A stretch of DNA of 64,000 bases from Sediminicoccus sp. KRV36 (lineage in GTDB: Bacteria > Pseudomonadota > Alphaproteobacteria > Acetobacterales > Acetobacteraceae): contig NZ_CP085081.1 of assembly GCF_023243115.1 (NCBI RefSeq), positions 2,418,001-2,482,000 on the forward strand. The letters are read 5' to 3'. Position 1 is the stretch's first letter; every line of letters begins with the position of its first letter. Under the pieces are notes generated by a model that was not told the DNA's origin, ran no database searches, and was given only the letters and a program-made list of their open reading frames with translations. Below are positions 1-8,268 of this stretch, one piece after another. A program made the position numbers and the translations under genes.

Positions 1-108
1 TCCGATGGTCAACGGGCGAAGCCCGGAGAGTTGGATCGGCCGGGCGGCAACGCGTCCGATGACCGCAGGGCGGAGCCCGGAGGGCTGAATCGGCCGGGCG
101 GCAACGCC
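1..108. repeat. 54-bp tandem repeat, two copies
   Basis: Bases 1-54 and 55-108 are two head-to-tail copies of the same 54-bp unit with scattered mismatches; both begin TCCGAT and end CGGCCGGGCGGCAACGC plus one base. Each carries a small palindrome, GGGC-GAA-GCCC (14-24) or GGGC-GGA-GCCC (68-78), followed by CGGAG. Because 54 is a multiple of three, the repeat is open in the frame of the downstream gene and would encode an 18-residue repeat. The first copy touches the window edge, so more copies may lie outside. A related element occurs at 15022-15048. Confidence 0.85.
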
Positions 109-789
109 TTGGGGATAGGGGTGATGTGCAAGCCGCCCATCCCGGGCGTCAGCAAGACGCGCCTGGCCACGGTGCTGGGGCAGGACCACGCGGCCCGGCT
201 GGCAGCCGCCTTCCTGGCGGACAGCGCGGCGCTGGCCCGGCAATTGGCCACGCGTGAGGCCGCGGCGCTGACCGGCTTCTTCACGCCCCCGGATGCCGGC
301 GCCGCGATGGCCGCAATGCTCCCTGGCTGGGCGCTGGAGGCGCAATCCGGAGGCGATCTGGGCGCGCGGATGGGCCATGCGATCGGCCGGATCTTCGCGG
401 CGGGGGCCACGCGCGCGCTGCTGCTCGGCACCGATGCGCCGACGCTGCCGCCCGCCCTGCTGGAACTGCTGCTGGCCGCCCTCTCCTCCGGGGCGGATGC
501 CGCGCTCATTCCCGCGCTGGATGGGGGCTATTGCGCCATCGCCGTCGCGCGGCCTTTGCCGGCACTGCTGGAGGACATGCCCTGGAGCACGCCCGCGCTG
601 CTGGACGCCACGCGCGCCCGTGCCACGCGCGAGGGGCTGCGCCTCGATGTGCTGCAAGCCTGGCATGATGTGGATGAGGCGGAGGACCTGGCGCTGTTGC
701 GGCTGACGCTGGATGGGGCTGCGCTGCCTGGTTGCTCGCCGCTGCCGGGTTTCCGCGCCAATGCCACGCGCGGCGCACTGGATGGTTGA
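31..789 (+). CDS. DUF2064 / TIGR04282-type glycosyltransferase-like protein
   Basis: The product resembles the TIGR04282 (DUF2064) nucleotidyltransferase-fold family, which has a GT-A-like fold and no settled substrate. Visible hallmarks are the N-terminal KPPIPGVSKTRLA (family: K-P-PG-KTRL), the central LLLGTDAPTLPPALL and the ALDGGYCAIAV segment, and an acidic WHDVDEAEDL near the end. The start is unresolved. The frame is open to the window edge, position 31 is only a TTG, and the conserved domain begins near a TTG at 109, directly after the 54-bp repeat. Residues encoded before 109 are therefore probably not native protein. It converges on the amidase gene across a strong hairpin. Confidence 0.75.
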   Translation: MDRPGGNASDDRRAEPGGLNRPGGNALGIGVMCKPPIPGVSKTRLATVLGQDHAARLAAAFLADSAALARQLATREAAALTGFFTPPDAGAAMAAMLPGWALEAQSGGDLGARMGHAIGRIFAAGATRALLLGTDAPTLPPALLELLLAALSSGADAALIPALDGGYCAIAVARPLPALLEDMPWSTPALLDATRARATREGLRLDVLQAWHDVDEAEDLALLRLTLDGAALPGCSPLPGFRANATRGALDG

Positions 790-821
790 GCGGGCCGTCC
801 GCCTCCCTGGCGGACCCGCTC
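788..821. terminator. Bidirectional terminator-like hairpin
   Basis: An inverted repeat sits between the converging DUF2064 and amidase genes. Outer arms GAGCGG/CCGCTC and inner arms GTCCGCC/GGCGGAC enclose a 5-base loop, with a short bulge on the left side. No T-run follows on either strand, so it is terminator-like rather than a textbook intrinsic terminator. Confidence 0.5.
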
Positions 822-835
822 CCGTTCCGCGCCCG

Positions 836-2203
836 CTATATGGCCGAATGCAGCCACCGTGCCATCGCCGTGACGCGCGAATCGGCATGCGCCTGGCCGA
901 TGAGCTGCGCGCCGAAGGGCATGCCCTCCACCGCCATCACCGGCAGCGTGACGCAAGGCACGCCGAGGGCCGAGGTCGCGGCATTGGCGGCGATGTCACC
1001 AGTCGGGCGGGGGTTCTGCGTGTCATCCGGGTCCCAGAGGGGGGCGATGCCCGGCGCGGCGGGGGCGATCAGGGCATCCACGACGGGGGCGAGGCGCGCC
1101 ATGGCGGCGCGCATCTCCTCGCGCGTGGCCAGCGCCGCGCGGTAATCCTCGACGGTCAGCGCCTCGGAGGCGCGCAGCCGGGCGATGGCGCGCGGGCTGA
1201 GGCCGCCGGGGTGATTGGCCTCCAGGTTCAGCAGGGACCAGCGGTTTTCGAAACCGACGATGACGGCGGTGATGGCCTTGCCTTGCGCCGCGATGCGCTC
1301 CAGCGCCGCGATGGCGGGATGGTCGGCGGCGCGCAGCACTGGGATGTCCAGGCTCTCGATGCGCGCGATCAGCGCCTCGAAGGCCTCACGCTCGGCCGGG
1401 CGCAGCATGGACCAGGCTTCGGTCTGCAAGAGGCCGAGCGTCTGGGGGCGGACGGGATGCGGCGGCTCGTCGGGCCCGATCAGGCCGAGCGTTCCCGGGT
1501 CTCCGCCCGCGCGCTTCGCGATCTCGATGGCGACCTGCCACATATCCTCGATGCTGTTGGCATGGACGCCCGCGGTGCTTTGGCTGGAGCCCTGGCGCTC
1601 GCCGCGATGGATGCCGCCTTGCGTCGGCTTCAGCGCCACATTCCCGCAAAAGGCCGCGGGGCGGATGATGGAGCCGCCCACCTGCGTGCCGATGGCGGCC
1701 GGCACCATGCCGGCCGCCACGGCGGCGGCCGAACCGGAGGAGGAACCGCCCGGCGTGCGGCTGTGATCCCAGGGGTTCTTGGTGGGGCCGGGCTCGCTCT
1801 GGCCGAGTTCGGTGGTGACGGTCTTGCCCAGGATGATCGCGCCGGCCTGCTTGAGGGCCTGGATCATCGCAGAATCGCGGCGAGGGAAATTGCCGGCATA
1901 GGCGGCGCAGCCCATCTGCGTCGGGAAGTCCTTCGTCTCGATCAGGTCCTTGATGCCGATGGGCATGCCGTCAATCGGCGAAAGCGGCGTGCCGGCCTTC
2001 CAGCGCGCGCTGCTCTCATCGGCGTGCTGGCGCGCGAAATCGGGGTCGAAGACGACGAAGGCGCGCAGCTCCTCCTCCTTCGCCGCGATGACGCCCAAGC
2101 AGCGCTCCAGATAGGCGCGGGGCGTATCGCCGCCGGCACGGAAGCCAGCCACGGCGCCGTGCCAGGTGAGGCCCGCGAAGGTCTTGGGGTGGTAGCTGGG
2201 CAT
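836..2203 (-). CDS. Amidase signature family hydrolase
   Basis: A 455-residue amidase-signature enzyme that hydrolyses carboxylic amides to acid plus ammonia; the real substrate cannot be read from sequence. The full Ser-cisSer-Lys machinery is visible: Lys85 in GIKD, the cis-serine in PGGSSSGSAA (about 154-155) and the nucleophile Ser178 in GTQVGGSI. Length and motif order are normal for the family. The start codon directly abuts the stop of the upstream dehydratase gene, so the two are very probably co-translated in an operon running from the SDR gene at 4741 down to here. No signal peptide is seen, so the enzyme should be cytoplasmic. Confidence 0.9.
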   Translation of the reverse strand: MPSYHPKTFAGLTWHGAVAGFRAGGDTPRAYLERCLGVIAAKEEELRAFVVFDPDFARQHADESSARWKAGTPLSPIDGMPIGIKDLIETKDFPTQMGCAAYAGNFPRRDSAMIQALKQAGAIILGKTVTTELGQSEPGPTKNPWDHSRTPGGSSSGSAAAVAAGMVPAAIGTQVGGSIIRPAAFCGNVALKPTQGGIHRGERQGSSQSTAGVHANSIEDMWQVAIEIAKRAGGDPGTLGLIGPDEPPHPVRPQTLGLLQTEAWSMLRPAEREAFEALIARIESLDIPVLRAADHPAIAALERIAAQGKAITAVIVGFENRWSLLNLEANHPGGLSPRAIARLRASEALTVEDYRAALATREEMRAAMARLAPVVDALIAPAAPGIAPLWDPDDTQNPRPTGDIAANAATSALGVPCVTLPVMAVEGMPFGAQLIGQAHADSRVTAMARWLHSAI

Positions 2204-3925
2204 TCAGTGGATCTCCGGCTCCGGGGTCGCTGCGCCGCGCTCCAGGAAATCGAGGTCGCAGCCGGTATCCGCCTGGCCGACCGTGCGCTGGTACAGCGCG
2301 GTCCAGCCGCGTTCCTGCGGTGCCACGCGCGGCCTCCAGGCAGCACGGCGGGTGGCGAGTTCGGCCTCATCCACCAGCAGGTCAATGCGGCGCCCGGGAA
2401 CGTCAAGCGAGATCAGGTCACCGTTGCGCACCAAGGCGAGCGGACCGCCGATGGCCGCTTCGGGCGCCACATGCAGCACGCAGGTGCCGTAGCTGGTGCC
2501 GGACATGCGTGCGTCGGAGACGCGGACCATGTCCCGCACGCCCTCAGCCAGCAGCTTCTTGGGGATGGGCATCATGCCCCATTCGGGAAAGCCCGGGCCG
2601 CCCTGGGGGCCAGCCTGGCGCAGAACCAGAACGCTGTCGGCCGTCACGTTGAGCGCCGGATCATCCAGCCGCGCATCGAGGTCGTTGTAATCCTCGAAGA
2701 CCACGGCGGGGCCGGTGTGGCGCAGCTTCTCGGGGCTGGCGGCACTGTGCTTGATGACGGCGCCGTCGGGGGCGAGGGAGCCGCGCAGGATGGCCACGCC
2801 CCCTTCGGGATAGAAGGGATTTTCCAGATCGCGGATCACGTCGCGGTCATAGACTTCGGCACCTTCGATCTGCGCGCCCAGCGTGCCGTTCACGGTGACG
2901 GCATCGAGCGCCAAGTGCGGCGCCAGCGTGGCCAGAAAGCCGCGGCTGCCGCCGGCGTAGAAGAAATCCTCCATGAGGTGCGTATCGCCATTGGGGCGCA
3001 GATTGGCGATCAGCGGCACGCGCGCGCTGATGGCGTCAAACCGCTCCAGATCCATGGCGATGCCCGCGCGTCGCGCGATGGCGATCAGATGCGGGATGGC
3101 GTTGGTGGAACCGCCAAAGGCCATGGTTGCCGCCACGGCATTGTCCAGGCTGCGCTGGTCCAGCAGTTTCGTGATGCTCAGGTCCTCCCAGACCATGCCC
3201 ACGATACGCGAGCCGGCCGCGGCGGCCATCCGCGGATGCGCCGAATCCACCGCCGGAATGCTGGCGGCCCCGGGCAGCGTGAGGCCCAGCGCCTCGGCCG
3301 CGATGGCCATGGTGCTTGCGGTGCCCGCCGTCATGCAGGTACCGGCGGAGCGGCTGAGCCCGGCCTCCATCTCGTTCCAGTCGGCTTGCGTGATGTTGCC
3401 GGCGCGCAACTCGGAATAATACTTCCAGACATCGCTGCCCGAGCCGAGCTTCTTGCCGCGCCAATTGCCGCGCAGCATGGGGCCGGCGGGGATGTAGATG
3501 GCGGGAATCCCCATGCTGATGGCACCCATGATCAGCGCGGGGCCGGTCTTGTCGCAGCCGCCCATGAGCACCAGGCCGTCCAGCGGAAGGCTGCGCGCAA
3601 TCTCCTCCGTCTCCATCGCGAGGAAGTTGCGGTAGAGCATGGTGGAGGGTTTCTGGAACACCTCGGGCAGGGCCATCGCCGGGATTTCCATGGGCACGCC
3701 GCCCGCCTGCCAGACGCCGCGCTTCACATCCTGCGCGCGCTCCCGGAAATGGCCGTGGCAATGCATCAGGTCCGACCAGGTGTTGATGATGCCGATGATG
3801 GGCTTGCCGCGAAATTCCGGCTGGCCGAAGCCGAGCTGCATCAGGCGCGAGCGGTGATTGGCGCTGCGCATGGTTTCCACACCAAACCAGCGGTGGCTGC
3901 GGAGGTCTTCGGGCTGCTTGGTCAT
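2204..3925 (-). CDS. IlvD/Edd family dehydratase, L-arabinonate type
   Basis: A 573-residue [2Fe-2S] dehydratase of the IlvD/Edd family that removes water from a 2,3-dihydroxy acid. Cysteines in position to bind the cluster are Cys56 (LMHC), Cys124 (MGGCDKTGPA, followed by Lys126) and Cys197 (AGTCMTAGTAS). This spacing matches sugar-acid dehydratases such as L-arabinonate dehydratase more closely than branched-chain dihydroxy-acid dehydratase, as does the RSHRWFG N-terminus. I chose the ATG at 3925 because the frame further upstream gives only low-quality leader sequence. It lies in one operon with the SDR upstream and the amidase downstream. The specific sugar acid is inference. Confidence 0.88.
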   Translation of the reverse strand: MTKQPEDLRSHRWFGVETMRSANHRSRLMQLGFGQPEFRGKPIIGIINTWSDLMHCHGHFRERAQDVKRGVWQAGGVPMEIPAMALPEVFQKPSTMLYRNFLAMETEEIARSLPLDGLVLMGGCDKTGPALIMGAISMGIPAIYIPAGPMLRGNWRGKKLGSGSDVWKYYSELRAGNITQADWNEMEAGLSRSAGTCMTAGTASTMAIAAEALGLTLPGAASIPAVDSAHPRMAAAAGSRIVGMVWEDLSITKLLDQRSLDNAVAATMAFGGSTNAIPHLIAIARRAGIAMDLERFDAISARVPLIANLRPNGDTHLMEDFFYAGGSRGFLATLAPHLALDAVTVNGTLGAQIEGAEVYDRDVIRDLENPFYPEGGVAILRGSLAPDGAVIKHSAASPEKLRHTGPAVVFEDYNDLDARLDDPALNVTADSVLVLRQAGPQGGPGFPEWGMMPIPKKLLAEGVRDMVRVSDARMSGTSYGTCVLHVAPEAAIGGPLALVRNGDLISLDVPGRRIDLLVDEAELATRRAAWRPRVAPQERGWTALYQRTVGQADTGCDLDFLERGAATPEPEIH

Positions 3926-3982
3926 CACACGGGATCCATGAGGAAGGGCAGGGCGGGCGGCCTGCGCCACCCGCCCTTGGTA

Positions 3983-4741
3983 TCAGCGCGGCGCCATGCG
4001 CAGCGCGCCATCGAGGCGAATGGTCTCGCCATTCAGATAGGCGTTCTCGACGATGCTCATCGCCAGCTTCGCGTATTCATCGGGGTTGCCGAGGCGATGC
4101 GGGTTGGGCACGCCGGCGGCGAGCGAAGCCTTGATGGCATCGGGCAGGCGCTGAAGCATGGGCGTGTCGAAAATGCCGGGTGCGATGGTGCAGACGCGGA
4201 TGCCCTTGCTGGCCAAATCACGCGCCGCGACCACCGTCATGCCGATGACGCCCGCCTTGGAGGAGGCATAGGGAATCTGGCCGATCTGTCCCTCGATGCC
4301 GGCGATGGAGGCGGTCAGGATGCAGACCCCGCGCTCGCCCTCCACGGCCTCGGTCTTGGCCATGGCGGCGGCGGCCAGGCGCAGCGCGTTGAAGCTGCCG
4401 GTCAGGTTCACGCGGATGATTTCGGCGTAATGCGCAAGGCTGCCGGGCGTGCCGTCCTTCTCCAGGATGCGCAGCGCGCCGCCACGCCCCGCGCAATGCA
4501 CCAGCACGCGCACCGGGCCCATGGCTTCGGCGCTGGCCACGGCGGCCATCATGCTGGCTTCATCGGCGACATCGGCGACGGCGAAGCCACCGCCCAATTC
4601 GGCGGCGACGGCAGCCCCTGGCGAGGTGGCGAGGTCCACGATCATCACCTTGGCACCCGCGGCCGCAAGGCGCTTGGCGCTGGCCAGCCCGAGGCCCGAG
4701 GCCCCACCCGTCACGATCGCGACGGCACCTTTGACGTTCAT
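3983..4741 (-). CDS. SDR dehydrogenase, HSD10 / 3-hydroxyacyl-CoA dehydrogenase type II-like
   Basis: A 252-residue classical short-chain dehydrogenase. It has the NAD-binding GGASGLG near residue 13, an active-site serine in LTASIAG, and Tyr/Lys in YASSKAG. The ending (RVCTIAPGIFDTPML, then NPHRLGNPDEYAKL) is characteristic of 17-beta-HSD10 / 3-hydroxy-2-methylbutyryl-CoA dehydrogenases of fatty-acid and branched amino-acid breakdown. The ATG at 4741 has an AGGAGG site six bases upstream and is preferred over a longer open frame. It is the first gene of the dehydratase-amidase operon and diverges from the acyl-CoA synthetase across 105 bp that must hold both promoters. Confidence 0.9.
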   Translation of the reverse strand: MNVKGAVAIVTGGASGLGLASAKRLAAAGAKVMIVDLATSPGAAVAAELGGGFAVADVADEASMMAAVASAEAMGPVRVLVHCAGRGGALRILEKDGTPGSLAHYAEIIRVNLTGSFNALRLAAAAMAKTEAVEGERGVCILTASIAGIEGQIGQIPYASSKAGVIGMTVVAARDLASKGIRVCTIAPGIFDTPMLQRLPDAIKASLAAGVPNPHRLGNPDEYAKLAMSIVENAYLNGETIRLDGALRMAPR

Positions 4742-4846
4742 GTGATTCCTCCTGGGATTTGTGGCGGGCAGCGCACCATGCGGGGCGCATTGACGCAAGC
4801 CGCCGGGGCGCGGAAGTTTGCGGCAACAAAGGATGGGGAAACGCCG

Positions 4847-6358
4847 ATGCCGCTGCTGGCCCAGAATGCCGCGCGCTGGCCCGAGAAGCTCTGCGCGATC
4901 TTTCCTGATACGGGCGAGAAGCTGCGCTTCGGCCAGTTGGATGCGGCCGCCAACCAGGTGGCCCATGGGCTGATCGCGCTCGGCCTCCAGCCGGGCGAGG
5001 GGATTGCCCTGCTGCTGGAAAACAGCCCGGAATTCCTGATGCTGACCTATGGCGCCAAGCGCGCCGGGCTGATGGTGACGCCGCTTTCCATCCATCTGCG
5101 GCCGAATGAGGTGGCGCATGTCATGCGTGATTCCGGCGCGCGGCTGCTGGTGGCTTCAGCGGGGCTGAGCGGGCTGGTGGCGGCGCTGGATTTGTCAGCC
5201 GTGCCGCATCGCTTCGCCGCCGGTGGCGAGGTGCCGGGCTTCGCGCCTCTCAGCGCCCTGATGGAAGGGCAGCCCTCCAACTGGCCCGCAGGCGAGCGGC
5301 CGATGGGGCGGGAGTTCCTCTATTCCTCGGGCACCACGGGCCTGCCCAAGGGCATCCGCCGCCCCCTGATTCCCTTCGCGGACCGGCTGAAGCCGGAATT
5401 CGACATGACCTGGAAGGGCTTCTACGGCTTCGATGAGAACAGCGTGTATCTCTCGCCGGCACCGCTCTATCACGCGGCCCCCAACCGCTATGTGCAGCGG
5501 AGCATGGATCACGGCGGCACGGCGGTGATCCTGCGGAAATTCGACGCCGAGCGCTGCCTCACGATGATCGAGGCGCATCGCATCACCCACAGCCAATGGG
5601 TGCCGACGATGTTCGTGCGGATGCTGGCGCTGCCCGAGGATGTGCGCGGGAAATACGACCTTTCCTCGCACCGCACGGCGATCCATGCGGCCGCGCCCTG
5701 CCCGGTGCCGGTGAAGCGCGCGATGATCGCCTGGTGGGGGCCGATCCTGCGCGAGTATTACGCGGGCAGCGAGGGCATCGGCACGGTCTTCATCGACAGC
5801 GAGACCTGGCTGAAGAAGCCGGCCAGCGTGGGGCGGCCGGCCTATGGGCGCGTGCATATCCTGGACGAGGCGGGGGCCGCTTTGCCCGCTGGCGAGACGG
5901 GCCGCATCTGGTTCGAGGGTGGGCCAAAATTCGCCTACCACAATGATCCCGAGAAGACGGCGCAGGCTTACAATGAGCACGGCTGGGCCACGCTGCACGA
6001 TCTGGGCTGGCTGGATGAGGAGGGATTCCTGTTCCTCTCCGATCGCCGTGCCGACTTGATTTTATCAGGCGGCGTGAATGTCTATCCGGCGGAGATCGAG
6101 GCGGTGCTGCTGACGCATCCGCGCGTGAACGAGGTGGCCGTGATCGGGGTGAAGGATGCCGAGTTCGGCGAACGGCCGCGCGCCCTGGTGGTGCCGCGCG
6201 GCGAGGGGGATGCAGCGCTTGCCGAGGAATTGATCGCGCTGTGCCGTGCGGAACTGGCTGGCCCGAAAGTGCCGCGCGCCGTGGAATTCCTCGACGAATT
6301 GCCCCGTAGCGAAGCGGGCAAGCTGCTGCGCCGCGTCTTGAAGGAGCGGTATCTGTGA
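4847..6358 (+). CDS. AMP-binding acyl-CoA synthetase
   Basis: A 503-residue ANL-superfamily ligase that activates a carboxylic acid to acyl-CoA via acyl-AMP. The ATP loop YSSGTTGLPKGI lies at about 159-170. The adenylate-binding YYAGSEGIG, the hinge region DRRADLILSGG and the C-terminal catalytic lysine in SEAGKLLRR are all present. The ATG at 4847 follows a purine-rich AAGGATGGGGA stretch. The same frame stays open for another 4.1 kb upstream, but that part lies antisense to three well-supported genes and is spurious. Divergent pairing with the HSD10-like SDR suggests a shared beta-oxidation-type route. Chain length is not predictable. Confidence 0.9.
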   Translation: MPLLAQNAARWPEKLCAIFPDTGEKLRFGQLDAAANQVAHGLIALGLQPGEGIALLLENSPEFLMLTYGAKRAGLMVTPLSIHLRPNEVAHVMRDSGARLLVASAGLSGLVAALDLSAVPHRFAAGGEVPGFAPLSALMEGQPSNWPAGERPMGREFLYSSGTTGLPKGIRRPLIPFADRLKPEFDMTWKGFYGFDENSVYLSPAPLYHAAPNRYVQRSMDHGGTAVILRKFDAERCLTMIEAHRITHSQWVPTMFVRMLALPEDVRGKYDLSSHRTAIHAAAPCPVPVKRAMIAWWGPILREYYAGSEGIGTVFIDSETWLKKPASVGRPAYGRVHILDEAGAALPAGETGRIWFEGGPKFAYHNDPEKTAQAYNEHGWATLHDLGWLDEEGFLFLSDRRADLILSGGVNVYPAEIEAVLLTHPRVNEVAVIGVKDAEFGERPRALVVPRGEGDAALAEELIALCRAELAGPKVPRAVEFLDELPRSEAGKLLRRVLKERYL

Positions 6359-6362
6359 ACGC

Positions 6363-7244
6363 TCAGCGCAGCGCCTTGTCTTCCTCATTCCGCGCCTTGA
6401 TGCGCGCCCGCGCTTCCGCCCATTCGGCGTCGCCCCAGGCGGTGTAGTCATTGTAGTTGCCCGCGCCATTTGCCAGCCAGTTGCCGCCATCCAGTGCCAC
6501 CGTCTGCCCGCTGATCCAGCCCGCACCATCCGAGAGCAGGAAGGCGGCGAGATTGCCAATATCCTCGGGCGTGCCGCCCTTGCGCATCGGGTTCTTCGCG
6601 GCGGCCTTGCCCACCGGGTCCTCCGCGCCCGGGCGGATGCGCGCCAGCATCCCCTCGGTCGGGATCAGGCCGGGGGCGATGCCGTTCAGCCGGATGCCAT
6701 AACGCCCCCATTCGAGGGCGAGCGACTTCGTCATCGCATCCACGCCCGCCTTGCTCATGGCCGAGGGCACGACGAAGGGCGCGCCGGTCCAGATCCAGGT
6801 GACGGTGATCGAGACCACGGCGCCAGGCATGCCGGCCGCGATCCAGCGCTTGCCCAGCGCCTGGGTCACATGGAAGGTGCCGTTGAAGACGATGTCGGAG
6901 ACGGCACGGAAGCCGCGCGCGGAAAGATCCTCGGTGCGGCTGATGAAATTGCCGGCGGCGTTGTTGATGAGGCGCGAGGGGCCGTGGCCCGCATCAAAGC
7001 TCGCCTGGATAGCGGCATCCACGGCCGCGGCGTCCTTGATATCCACCGCCTGGCAGCGGGCGCGGCCCGGGTATTCGGCGTTCATCTCGGCCACCGTGTC
7101 TTCCAGCACGGAGGCGCGGCGGCCCCAGATTTCGACGGCAGCGCCGAGGGAGAGCAGATGCTCGGCCATCATGCGGCCGAGGCCGGTGCCGCCCCCGGTG
7201 ATCAGGACGCGCTGCCCCGCGAACAGGCCCGGCGCGAAGATCAC
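6363..7244 (-). CDS. 2,4-dienoyl-CoA reductase-type SDR
   Basis: A 293-residue short-chain dehydrogenase with the cofactor motif GGGTGLG near residue 17 and the NNAAGNF segment. The usual YxxxK is replaced by PSAMSKAG, with Ser in place of Tyr. This same substitution is found in mitochondrial DECR1-type 2,4-dienoyl-CoA reductases, which use a different tyrosine; the following LALEWGRYGIRLNGIAPG and DGGNWLANG also fit that group. The likely job is NADPH reduction of dienoyl-CoA from unsaturated fatty acids. Its start overlaps the stop of the upstream Bug receptor gene by four bases. The 3' end comes within a few bases of the acyl-CoA synthetase stop. Confidence 0.85.
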   Translation of the reverse strand: MIFAPGLFAGQRVLITGGGTGLGRMMAEHLLSLGAAVEIWGRRASVLEDTVAEMNAEYPGRARCQAVDIKDAAAVDAAIQASFDAGHGPSRLINNAAGNFISRTEDLSARGFRAVSDIVFNGTFHVTQALGKRWIAAGMPGAVVSITVTWIWTGAPFVVPSAMSKAGVDAMTKSLALEWGRYGIRLNGIAPGLIPTEGMLARIRPGAEDPVGKAAAKNPMRKGGTPEDIGNLAAFLLSDGAGWISGQTVALDGGNWLANGAGNYNDYTAWGDAEWAEARARIKARNEEDKALR

Positions 7245-8200
7245 AGCCCGAGGCCGAGGCGCTTCACGCGGGCTTCCTCGTAATCCGCCGTGGTCTGGAT
7301 GAAGCGGCCATAATCGGCGCTGCTGAGATACTCCAGCGGCATGTCGAGCCGCGCCAGCGTGGCGACATGTGCGGGATCATGCAGGGCAACCCGGAAGCCG
7401 TCATGCAGGCGGCGGACGATCTCCGGGTCCATGCCCAGCGGGCCGACGACGCCATAAGGCGAGGTCACCACCATGTCCTGGTAGCCCAGTTCCAGCAGCG
7501 TGGGCACGTTGGGCAGCTTGGGCGAGCGTTCGCGCGGCCAGACATTCAGCGCGCGCAGCCGTCCGTCCTGGATGAGCTGCAACACGCCCGAGCCGGTGCC
7601 CGAGGCATCGATATGCCCGCCGATGATGGCCGGCACCGCATCGCCCTCACCGCGGAAGGGGACGTGCAGCACCTCGATCCGCTCGCGCTCGGCGAGTTCG
7701 ATGAGGGTGAGGTGCGGCGTGCCATTGGCGCCCGTGTTGCCGATCTTCACCTCGCCCGGGCGGCGGCGCGCATCGGCCACCAGATCGGCCCATGTCTGGT
7801 AGGGGCTCTCGGTGCGCACGCACACCATGAAGAGATAGCCGGTGACGTGGATGATGGGCGTGAAATCGGTGCGCGGGTTAAAGGCCATGCGCTGCATGAA
7901 GGGCAGGCGGATGGCGGGCAGGGCGAATTGCGCCAGCGTGTATCCATCCGGCCGGGCGTTGCGCATATTGGCCGCCGGCAGGGTGCCGCCGCCGCCCGGG
8001 CGGTTGTCAATGATCACCTGCTGGCCGAAGGCGCGCGACGCTGCCTCGGCGAAGGAGCGCATCTGCACATCGGTGGCGCCCCCGGCCGGGAAGCTGATCT
8101 GGATGGTGATGGGGCGGGTCGGGAAACTCTGTGCCGAAGCGCGGCCGGGCAGCAAAGCGGGCATGGCCATGGCGCTGGCGAGCAGGGTGCGGCGATTCAT
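7241..8200 (-). CDS. TTT (Bug family) periplasmic substrate-binding protein
   Basis: A 319-residue Bug/TctC-type receptor. These proteins deliver carboxylates to TctA/TctB permeases or act as solo sensors. The N-terminus MNRRTLLASAMAMPALL followed by ASA-Q reads as a signal peptide with a twin-arginine-like pair. The mature part shows the family's PAGGATD loop, ENR/DNRPGGGG segment and RPDGYTL. The ATG at 8200 was chosen because it begins the signal peptide. It is co-translated with the dienoyl-CoA reductase, which hints that its ligand is a lipid-like or branched carboxylate; that link is inference. No tctA or tctB lies nearby. Confidence 0.9.
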   Translation of the reverse strand: MNRRTLLASAMAMPALLPGRASAQSFPTRPITIQISFPAGGATDVQMRSFAEAASRAFGQQVIIDNRPGGGGTLPAANMRNARPDGYTLAQFALPAIRLPFMQRMAFNPRTDFTPIIHVTGYLFMVCVRTESPYQTWADLVADARRRPGEVKIGNTGANGTPHLTLIELAERERIEVLHVPFRGEGDAVPAIIGGHIDASGTGSGVLQLIQDGRLRALNVWPRERSPKLPNVPTLLELGYQDMVVTSPYGVVGPLGMDPEIVRRLHDGFRVALHDPAHVATLARLDMPLEYLSSADYGRFIQTTADYEEARVKRLGLGL

Positions 8201-8268
8201 GAGGGCGTCTCCCGGGTGGTCTTTTATGGTGGTTGCCTCATCGCGCATTTTGCACGCCGAGGCCAGCG

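Noticed and set aside
713..4846. Plus-strand frame open for 1,378 codons ahead of the acyl-CoA synthetase, as if one 1,881-residue protein
   Set aside because: It lies antisense to the amidase, dehydratase and SDR genes, which carry complete catalytic motifs. Its own product is His/Gly/Arg-rich with no domain. Only the part from 4847 is a real enzyme.
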